Assembly: GCF_000417875.1 (NCBI RefSeq)
Contig: NW_006920888.1
Span: 142,738-206,737, forward strand
DNA from: Pseudozyma flocculosa PF-1
Taxonomy: Eukaryota > Basidiomycota > Ustilaginomycetes > Ustilaginales > Ustilaginaceae
Length of the DNA stretch: 64,000 bases
Direction of reading: 5' to 3'
Shown here: positions 50,788 to 59,131 of the stretch, one piece after another
Position numbering within the stretch: position 1 is the stretch's first letter
Layout of the letters: each line of letters starts with the position of its first letter
The notes under the pieces: generated by a model
What the model was told of the DNA's origin: nothing
Database searches by the model: none
Seen by the model: the letters and a program-made list of their open reading frames with translations, nothing else
Position numbers and translations under genes: made by a program

Positions 50788-53122
50788 ATGCTGCTCCACT
50801 CTCGATCCGGCGCCTCGACGTCGCGCCGTCTGCTCTCCTCGGCGGCCACGGCGGGACAGCGACACAGCGTCCGCACTCTGACCCAGGCCTCTCGCACTCA
50901 GCACGCGCAACCACAGCACCAGCAGCAGCGGCAGGAACAACAACAACAACTCGCCCGATCTCGTCTTCAGACCCCATCGAGCAGCAGGACGACATGGCCT
51001 GCCTCGGCAGCATCGGCAAGGCGGGCGTTTGCAACCACACCGCGCCGCCGCCAGCCGACGCGAAAGACCGAGACCAAGCCCTACCTGCTCGCAGACGTCG
51101 GCGAGGGCATCACCGAGTGCGAGGTCGTCAAGTGGTGAGTGATGCGCCAGGAGCCGCCTGCGTCTCTGCCATCCTCGTCCAGCTAGTCGGGCCCTCACGG
51201 CTGACCTCCCTGCTCCATCTTGATTCTCCCCTGTACCCGCTTGCGCACCTGCTGCAACCGACAGGTTCATCAAGGCCGGCGAGACGGTTCAGGAGTTCGA
51301 CCCCATCTGCGAGGTGCAGTCGGACAAGGCGTCCGTCGAGATCACCTCGCGCTACGCCGGAGTCGTCACCAAACTCATGTACGGCGAGGGCGACGTGGCG
51401 AGGGTTGGCACGCCGCTGTGCGAGATCGAGGTCGAGTCCGAGGTCGAAGACGATGTCGGCGCCGCCGCGCCCTCTCAGGGCTCCACCCCGCCCGAGGCCG
51501 AGTCTGGGCAGCTCAAGGGCGAGGCGCAGCAACCGACCAACGACAGCCAGGTCGGCGAGAAGAAGGTCGAGCTCGAAGGCTTCATCGCCACGCCGCCGAG
51601 CCAGAAGAGGGACAAGGGCGAGATCCTGGCCACGCCGGCCGTGAGGAGGGTGTCGCGAGAGCACAACATCGACCTCGCCGACGTCCAGGGCACGGGCAGG
51701 GACGGGCGGATCACCAAGGAGGACGTGCTTAGGTTCATCGAGAACCCCAGTCCGGCGAGCAGCAAGGGTCCGGCACCATCGGCGGCCCCATCGTCTTCGT
51801 CCGCATCGGCGCCATCCGCGCCGGCTTCCGAGACGCAAGTCGAGGACCTCTCGCCCGTGCGCCGCGCCATGTTCCGCGCCATGACTTCGACGCTCGCGGT
51901 CCCCCACTTTGCCTACTCGGACGAGGTCGATGTGACGGCGCTCGAGTCGATCCGCCAGCAGCTCTCGGACGTCATCCCCGCCAAGTACCGCAAGACGCTC
52001 CCGGCGGCCTCGGCGGGCACCGACGTGGAGCGGGTGGCCGACGAGGCGCGGTTCGACAAGCTGACGCTGCTGCCGNNNNNNNNNNNNNNNNNNNNNNNNN
52101 NNNNNNNNNNNNNNNNNNNNNNNNNNNNNNNNNNNNNNNNNNNNNNNNNNNNNNNNNNNNNNNNNNNNNNNNNNNNNNNNNNNNNNNNNNNNNNNNNNNN
52201 NNNNNNNNNNNNNNNNNNNNNNNNNNNNNNNNNNNNNNNNNNNNNNNNNNNNNNNNNNNNNNNNNNNNNNNNNNNNNNNNNNNNNNNNNNNNNNNNNNNN
52301 NNNNNNNNNNNNNNNNNNNNNNNNNNNNNNNNNNNNNNNNNNNNNNNNNNNNNNNNNNNNNNNNNNNNNNNNNNNNNNNNNNNNNNNNNNNNNNNNNNNN
52401 NNNNNNNNNNNNNNNNNNNNNNNNNNNNNNNNNNNNNNNNNNNNNNNNNNNNNNNNNNNNNNNNNNNNNNNNNNNNNNNNNNNNNNNNNNNNNNNNNNNN
52501 GCTGCTGCCGCTGCTGCTCAAGGCGCTCTCGCTCGCCCTCGACGAGCACCCGCTCTTCCGCTCGACGCTCTCGCTGCCCGCCGACGCGGCCGGCATGGAC
52601 GCCAAGGCCGTCTCGAGCGCCGCCAAGCTGCACCGCCGCGCCTCGCACGACATCTCGATTGCCCTCTCGTCGCGCGTCGGCCTGCTCACGCCCTGCCTGC
52701 CCGGCGTGGACCGCCAGAGCGTGTTCGACATCGCCGCCTCGGTGACGCGCCTCCAGACGCTCTCGGCATCGCGGAGCGGGCTGAGCCCGTCGGACCTGCG
52801 GGCGACGGGCACGGTGACGCTGTCCAACATCGGCACCGTCGGGGGCACCTACACGCACCCGCTCATCCCGCCCACGGGCCAGCTGGCCATCGGAGCCATG
52901 GGGAGGTCGCGGCACCAGCCGCGGTTCGCGTCGGACGTGCCCGGGTACAAGAAGGGTTCGCTGTCGCCCGAGGAAGAGGACCGCATCGTCAAGCGCCTCA
53001 TCATGCCCGTCAGCTTCACGGGCGACCACCGCGTGCTCGAGGGCGTCGAGCTCGCCCGCTTCGTCGGCAGGTGGAAGCAGCTCGTCGAGAGGCCCGACCT
53101 CTGGTTCGGCCTGCTCAAGTGA
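50788..53122 (+). CDS. Branched-chain 2-oxoacid dehydrogenase E2 (lipoamide acyltransferase), mitochondrial
   Basis: Exons are 50788-51134 and 51265-53122, with a 130-nt intron (GTGAGT...CGACAG, phase 2). A 425-N gap lies inside exon 2. The Arg/Ser-rich N-terminus (MLLHSRSGASTSRRLLSS...) is a mitochondrial presequence. A lipoyl domain spans about 98-172 with the lipoyl-lysine in QSDKAS (Lys137). A peripheral-subunit-binding domain runs about 237-272 (ATPAVRRVSREHNIDL...GRDGRITKEDVLRF). The acyltransferase domain starts near 320 (SPVRRAMFRAMTSTLAVPHF) and includes GLLTPCLPGVDRQSVFDIA, TVTLSNIGTVGGTYTHP and the catalytic segment GDHRVLEG, where Glu replaces the usual Asp. The BCKDH type is indicated by TPCLPGV and GDHRV rather than pyruvate-dehydrogenase E2 features. 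The flanks of the N run overlap by 10 bp; closing the gap that way gives 589 aa with no break in the family pattern. Confidence 0.92.
52076..52500. other. Assembly gap, 425 N, probably spurious
   Basis: The last 10 bases before the gap (52066-52075) and the first 10 after it (52501-52510) are identical, GCTGCTGCCG. Merging them keeps the reading frame and gives KLTLLPLLLKALSLALDEHP, the normal E2 pattern with no residues missing. The N run therefore most likely stands for an unrecognised overlap rather than lost sequence. Confidence 0.85.
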
Positions 53123-53534
53123 CGGGGCGTGTGATGGTGATAGTGGTACGGCAGCTTGCGGGGCAAAGGTGGCAGTGGTTGTACAGTCATACATTCCAGA
53201 GGGCAGGGCAGATCGAAGGCATACCATACGAATCCACACACACGCACACACAGCCAGATTTCCGTCATCGTCCCAGCTTGACAACGGCGGCCGCGTCGTT
53301 CGTCGTCTAGGAGAGGTTTGAAGGCGTCTTCAGCCGCGGTTCAGTTGGAATCCCAGGCTGCCCGTGTGTCGGTCTTCCTTGACCGCGGCCAGACACTAAA
53401 TGGACGAGGCTGGACAGGCAGGCCCGACAAGCAGCCGCCACCTGGGCGCGATCAGGCGTTGCCTCTTCTTTGGGCCCTCAGCACAATGACCAGATATCAT
53501 ATGATGTTAAAAGGAGCTAGACTAACATCGATCG
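53123..53534. other. Intergenic between E2 gene and tRNA-Leu
   Basis: 412 bp of 3' flank, including a CA-rich stretch (about 53236-53253). The 50 bp before the tRNA are A/T-richer than average. No gene is seen. Confidence 0.65.
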
Positions 53535-53642
53535 GGCAAGATGGCCGAGTGGTTAAGGCGCAGCGTTCAGGTCATTCTGAAATCCAGAGCTCCTTGAGTT
53601 CACCGCTGTCTTCGGGCGTGGGTTCGAATCCCACTCTTGTCA
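53535..53642 (+). tRNA. tRNA-Leu (anticodon CAG) with a 41-nt intron
   Basis: The acceptor stem pairs GGCAAGA (53535-53541) with TCTTGTC (53635-53641; one G-U pair), followed by discriminator A. The D-arm is GCCGAGTGGTTAAGGC. The anticodon stem CAGCG/CGCTG (53561-53565 with 53614-53618) encloses TT-CAG-G; the anticodon CAG is 53568-53570. The intron 53572-53612 follows position 37 and contains CTG complementary to the anticodon, as in bulge-helix-bulge pre-tRNAs. A short class II variable arm and T-arm GTGGGTTCGAATCCCAC with the B box follow. TTTT at about 53650 is a pol III terminator. It reads CUG as leucine. Confidence 0.95.
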
Positions 53643-53939
53643 CAAATTCTTTTGTATTTTTGGTGCTGTTTCCCCAGGCGCACAAGAGAGTGGCCGCAAG
53701 TCCTCGGCTGCGTGAGGCAGGGATCCAGGCCAGGTCAGGCAGGCCGGGCGGTGAGCAGAGGAGCGCGACGGGTCCGACGCGCGGATGCAAAGCGGCTGGC
53801 CTTTAGGCCAGGACGAGCTTGCCTTTTTTGGACTCGGGGCGGTCGCGCTCGACGCCCTCAATCCCACCCCCCGTCACCACCATCACCACCACTTCCTCGA
53901 TCTCGACGCTTCTGCCCCTCTCTGTACACCACCTCCACC
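53643..53939. other. Intergenic between tRNA-Leu and the DUF3128 gene
   Basis: 297 bp with pol III termination T-runs at its start and a C/A-rich leader (CACCACCATCACCACC near 53875-53891) at its end. Confidence 0.65.
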
Positions 53940-54558
53940 ATGTCGCGTACCTTTGACCAGGTCGTCGAAGAGGAAAAGGCCTTCCACCGCGCCTCGGTGG
54001 CGCTCGATGAGATGCCGAGCTGCACCAACTGCTTCGACCGCTGGGCCTCGTGTTTTGGTGGGTGCTCGCGTGCCGGCCGTCCGGCCGGCCTCGTCTGTGA
54101 AGCGGTCGGACTGCTCGACAGCCTTCTTACTCCTGGATTTCCTTCTCGCATCGAACCACGTCGGCTTTCCTGTGGATGCACGCAGCGCTCGGCCCGCAGA
54201 TCAAGTCCGTCTACCGCTTCGGCACGGGCCAGGACTGCAAGGACAAGCTCGACGACTTCAAGTTCTGCCTCACGCTCAAGGGCATGTCGCAGGAGGAAAA
54301 GTACGAGGCGTGGATCCACCGCAAGGCGCAAAAGTCGGCCACCAAGCGCCTGGGCCCGGAAAGCAGCGAAAACGTCTGGGAGATCCGGAGGTGCGTGGCG
54401 CCGAGTCCGGGGGCGTCCGGGCGGGTTCCGGCTCGATGCAGCGAGAAGCGACCTGTACTGACCATTGCACGTCGCGCTCCGCCATCCTGCCCACCTGCAG
54501 AGACACCTCCGTCGACCAGGAGGCAGGCAGACAGTCTCAGCGCTTCACCGTCAGCTAG
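53940..54558 (+). CDS. DUF3128 / Emi1-like small cysteine protein
   Basis: Three exons: 53940-54057, 54186-54390 and 54501-54558; 126 aa. Introns are 128 nt (GTGGGT...ACGCAG, phase 1) and 110 nt (GTGCGT...CTGCAG, phase 2). The ATG context is CCACCATGTC. The core is MPSCTNCFDRWASCFALGPQ, then VYRFGTGQDCKDKLDDFKFC and LTLKGMSQEEKYEAWIHRK, with ENVWEIRR near the end. This is the DUF3128 pattern of yeast Emi1 (early meiotic induction, also linked to mitochondrial DNA maintenance) and human C22orf39. The paired cysteines are probably structural. No signal peptide is seen. The family's biochemical function is poorly known. Confidence 0.85.
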
Positions 54559-57548
54559 GCAGAGGCTACGGCAGCGTCTCAGCAACCCGCATCGGCCGTA
54601 GACAAGGAGCGTCACACCATTCAACTTTCAACACACAAAAGCGATTCCCCTCAAGAAATAGTGAGCCGATGCGACTGGTCTCATCTGCTTTTCAGACTGC
54701 CACGAACGACGACCGTTGACCTCGCGTCGCACTCTTCGTCCCACGACAGATCCCACAACGTGAGCAAGTGGAGTGACGGCAACATGCGGCCGATGGCGCG
54801 ACCCAGTCCTTGCCCCGATCCCGGACGCAGCTGCTGCACTCTGCCCGTCTCCCAGCTCACCTGTGGCTCTTGCTCTTGACTCCGCCCGGTCTCGCACGCA
54901 ACAGGCACAGGCACACTCACTTCCCGCCGCCACGGGAAGTCATCGTCGCAGGGATGACGATCACCCCTTCGCCCTCGGCCGCCGTCATTCGGGGAGTGCA
55001 GACAAGGGTGGACCCACCCAGCCGGCCGTCCCGATCCTCTCCGCCGCCGCTTCTGAGCGCACACCTGCCACGAGCTCCCAGCTCCCAAGAGGGGCAAGGT
55101 CCTGGTGCGTCCGTCGTGCCTCCGTCGCCCCACGCAGATGCCCGAGACGAGGAACGGACGAGCCGCGAGTAGGGAAGAGGACATCCGACACGAGACGCCG
55201 CCGCCGCCACAGAGCAGGGCTATAGCGCTCCCCCGAGCTCTTTCGATCCTTCGCCCGCCGCAGGAGCAGCGTTTCCACCACGAGGCGTCTTGGCCCGCGG
55301 GCGAGCGGAGCGGAGTCGACACGGCCTCCCGCCGCCTGCATCTGGTCAAACCAGAGGCGGAGCGGCGAGGTGCCTGCTCGCTTCCCCCGCTCTCCCTGCT
55401 TCGGGTCCCCTCTCGGAACTGGCGACGCGACCCAGCGTCGAGGTCGCCACTGCACACTCGGTAGCCCGCACCCCCGGTTTTGAAGCGGTGAAGGACGATC
55501 CTAACCCTAAGTTCATCATCCCCGGATTCGGTCCCGACACGGCGGCGCGGTAGCCCTTTGCTTCAAAAGGGCCCGCACCGCGTTCGGCCGCAGATGCTTG
55601 CCTGCCCTCGACGCTCCCCCCGACGTAGCGATTGCTCGCGCGTCGCGGGGTCGAGCCAAGGGGTGGTACGAGCATCTTGGGAAGCGTGCCCCTCCAGCAT
55701 GCGACGGCCGGCGTGCTAGCTCGCAGGGAGGCGGGATCGCCTGCCGGCCCCAGCGGCCAGGCAAATGGTCATCCTCGGCGCCTGTCCTCTGCGTTCCACC
55801 TCCGATCCCTTGAGAAAGGGAGGTGTGGACCGGAGCGATGGGCGCGACACGCATCCAATCCGACGGCATCGCCCTTGAACCCTCGCCCAGCAGGTTGGGA
55901 GAGGCCCTTTTCAAGCGTCACTGCGCCTTGCCAGCCCCCCCCCAATGCCATCTCCGCTCTGTCCCTCGCGACGGCGGAGAGTGCGCGCGGTACCATCTCG
56001 ATGGGCACCGTGCGCAGAAAAGGTGGTTTTTTCCCCGTCCCCTTCTTTTCCACCTTGCCGTGTCCCTGCTGCCTTGCTCCTCGTCCATCTCCTTGAAGGC
56101 GGTCGGGGTAGCTCGCGGGCACGGGACGGCGGCGATCAACAAAAAAGGGGGGATGAGCGCGGCCCTCTGACTCCGTCTGGCGTGCGGCATCTCGTGTTCG
56201 ACATCCGACCACCCGACGGCGACTCGTCCCACAGCCTTCCTCGTCTTTCTCTCGGGCAACTGCAAAGGGTAAGGGGCACGGAGGACCAGGTACGGACGGC
56301 ACCAGGACCGGAGGCGAATGGCCCAGCCAAGGTTGTCGAAGCGGCGGTGGGGTCTTGGCTTCGGTTTCAGATCGTCGGCTGGGACCGCGGGATCTTCGCA
56401 CCTGGAGGCACAATCCCCGAATGGCCACAGGCGGACGGTAGGTGAAGAGGTCATCTGACCTCGATGATGCGGGCCCTCTCGTCGAGGCCGCCTTGTCTCT
56501 TTCTGCTCTTCTCTCACCTCCCTCCCGCTCAGCTTCCCCCCTTCGTCCTCGTCATCGCCACCAAGGACCCCGGCTGCCATCGCATTGTCGTCGCGACACG
56601 TCGACCACCGTCCATCACCATCGGTCTCGCTGCCAGACGGGCGGTGGGGCTCGAGGAGCAAGGCCGAGGTCGCGACCGGACAGCGCTGCATCGAGGCGGT
56701 CGAAGGCGTTGCGGAGAGGAGTGTGTCTGGAGGAAGCCGGGCAAGGCGCGCCGAGAGGTTGCGGGCGATCGACACGCACACCGGTCTCTTCGGAGCACGC
56801 AGAGGATGGGGCCGGGAAGCGCGCGACGGCGAAGGAGGGACCAGCTTCCCCACCGCCGTCGCCGCGACCTGCTCCGCCTCTCACCGGTGTAGAGTTTCGG
56901 CTCGATTTGCGCACACCCTCGACCCCGCAAACCCTATTGGCCCTTTGCCCTCCTTCTTCGGCGCCCTCCTCGCCGCCTCGCCCCCGACCATCTCGATGCG
57001 GCCATCGTTTCGGATCCCTGCGGCCTGAGCCCTCGTCCTCCTGGATCCTACGTCCATCTGGCGGCGAGGCTGATCGGGCGGCGGTCGGCGAAAGGGTCGC
57101 GGCGGCGAGGCGATGGTGGTACTCGGGAGGACGAGGCGCAGGGGACGGACGGCGGACGCGAGGGACGGCGGAAGAAGAGGCCGAAGAGCCCAATTTTTCT
57201 TGATCCCCATCCCAAGTCTCGAGGCCTTGTCCTGCTTCCCCTCTCGGCTTCTCCCTGCCTAGCTCCTCGCTGGACGGGGCTGGCGGTTGGGATCGGACAT
57301 GGCTCGAGCAGCTAGCTGTCCGAAATTGAGTAGCGAATAGAATGCCCTTTCCTAGTTGAAACAACGTGCGTCGACGCACGCAATCTCCTTGCTTGGAACC
57401 AGTCCCCATAATCGGGTGTCGCCAACCCCTATTGCCCGACCCCGCAGCTAGGCCGTGCATTTAATAAGCGCGGCGTGGCTCGTCTACTCTTTCCCTCCCC
57501 ACCACCACCACCGCCTCCAACAACACGAAGCACGGCAAGGAAACCGGC
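54559..57548. other. 3-kb gene-poor region with unassigned ORF fragments
   Basis: No intact gene is supportable. Frames conflict, and most ORFs are compositional. One plus-frame stretch ending in TAG at 55551-55553 (its last residues read RTPGFEAVKDDPNPKFIIPG, then FGPDTAAR) keeps a codon-like G/C third-position pattern over about 50 codons and may be the 3' end of a gene or relic. Toward the right the strand becomes C-rich, and TTTAATAAGC (about 57459-57468) is a TATA-like element 85 bp before the pseudogene ATG. Confidence 0.45.
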
Positions 57549-58795
57549 ATGGAGCAGGCGCCGGCTCCCGATTCCTCTGCAACCCCCCGCCCATCCGCCT
57601 CGGCGGCGACAGGTCCGGCCACGCTCTCTCGATCGGAAGAGTTCCGCCAAGCCTGCGACAAGCTGTTGAGCTCGAGCACCGCAGCAGCCACCCTCCTGTT
57701 TCAGCTAGGTCAACTCCAAGCAAAGATCGCGAACGTCACAGGCCCTATATCATCCGAACAGGAGCTCGACTGGCGCCAAACGATTGTACATGGAGCGCTC
57801 AACTACCACCTCATCGGGCTGGCAGCATATGAGTGGCACCGTACAGAGACGCCGCCCCATGGCCTCTCTGAACGCCTCAAGGACAGCGATGGCCGACCTT
57901 TGCGCCTTCTGGATTCCCAAGAGCTCTTCCAACGTTTACACGAGCGAAGGAAGCGTTCTGAGGACCTCAACGGGCCGGCCTTGCTGGACTGGCTTCTACA
58001 GCACGGCGTTGTCCGACCTCAGACTAGTCCAGCACCCTCCGCGAAAGACGACCAGACTGATCAGTTCTCCCGCGAAGTAGCTCGCTTCGGCTCAGAGCAC
58101 CGTGGCGACCTTGTCAGGTGGATGGAATACCGGTTTCGCGTCGTCTATCCGGGCTTGATCAAAGCCGCCGAAGGCAAAGACGGCCAGGATCGCCAATGTG
58201 GCCATCGACAAATGCACCCTGCTGGAACAGCTCAGCGCACAGACGCAGTTGCACCATCTTCGCCGGTGTTTTCAGCTCATCGACGATTTCCTCGATCCCA
58301 GAGGATGCCGCGGCGGGCCACATGTCGTACGTCGCCTGGCAAGCCAATTACAAGACCAAGGCCAGCGCGGTCAAGGCTTGCTTCCATGGCCCGCGCGTCG
58401 GTTCGCTGGCCAATTCCAAGGTTGGCCTCGAGTCCATCGTTGCCAAACCCACAGGGCGACCACCGCTCTTCAGCATCGTCCTCGAGCCAGGCACCAAGAC
58501 GGACTTTGACGAGAGCACCATCTCGAGCCGCATCAAGGTCATATCCGAGCCTTTCTCAGCCCCGCTCTGCCTCGACCGCCACGTGCCGTGCCCCACTCTG
58601 CGGGTGCGAGGATGCGACGCCACGGTCTACCCCTTCATCGATCGATAGGGCGTCGCCGAGCCCATGGACAAGCTGCTCGCTACGACGTCCCCTTATCACA
58701 ACAAGCTCGAGGAGGCCGGCACCACCCGGCCCGGCGACGAGTTCAGCCTGGTCGATGCGGCCAAGAGGCTTCTGGGTCGCGCCGTCAACGGGTAG
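57549..58795 (+). pseudogene. Decaying gene of unknown family (two frameshifts, one in-frame stop)
   Basis: The frame starting at ATG 57549 reads a plausible protein for about 212 residues (MEQAPAPDSS...; LSRSEEFRQACDKLLSSSTA; HGALNYHLIGLAAYEWHR; RWMEYRFRVVYPGLIKAAEG). Near 58187 coding character jumps to the next frame (IANVAIDKCTLLEQLSAQTQ...RCFQLIDDFLD). Near 58300 it jumps again (IPEDAAAGHMSYVAWQANYK...VYPFIDR), then meets TAG at 58646-58648, and goes on in the same frame for 48 more sensible codons (GVAEPMDKLLATTSPYHNKL...LLGRAVNG) to TAG at 58793. No splice pair explains the jumps. Both shifts equal one extra base, and sequencing error is possible at either, but not for the stop. Codon use is less G/C-ending than in neighbours. 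No domain recognised. Confidence 0.65.
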
Positions 58796-59131
58796 GCGCG
58801 TCTGCCGCCAGGACGGCACCCGATCCTCCTCGACCCGTGGTCGTCGACCTTTGACCTAGCGCAAGAATGACCCAGCACAAGCATCCCTTCTCAGCCCTCA
58901 GATCTCCCTCCCCAGCTCCTCAGACTCCCTCGTCCTACATACCCCCGCACGTCCACCGCACAGATACCAGTCCCTCTCATTTCGCGCATCGCCATCACCG
59001 CATGTCGACGACCTCCGAAGTCCCTCGCCGGCCGATCCGACGGCAAATCGCATTCCGCATCCCGGTGACACGCGCATCTAGTCGACAAGGGGAGAAAGAG
59101 GGGATGGCGAGGCCAGACAGACGGTGCGCGT
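58796..59131. other. Convergent intergenic region (pseudogene / GRS1)
   Basis: 336 bp, C-rich, with no gene seen. Confidence 0.65.

Noticed and set aside
55501..55511. Telomere-like CCTAACCCTAA
   Set aside because: Less than two full repeats, internal to the scaffold, within a codon-biased stretch; chance match.
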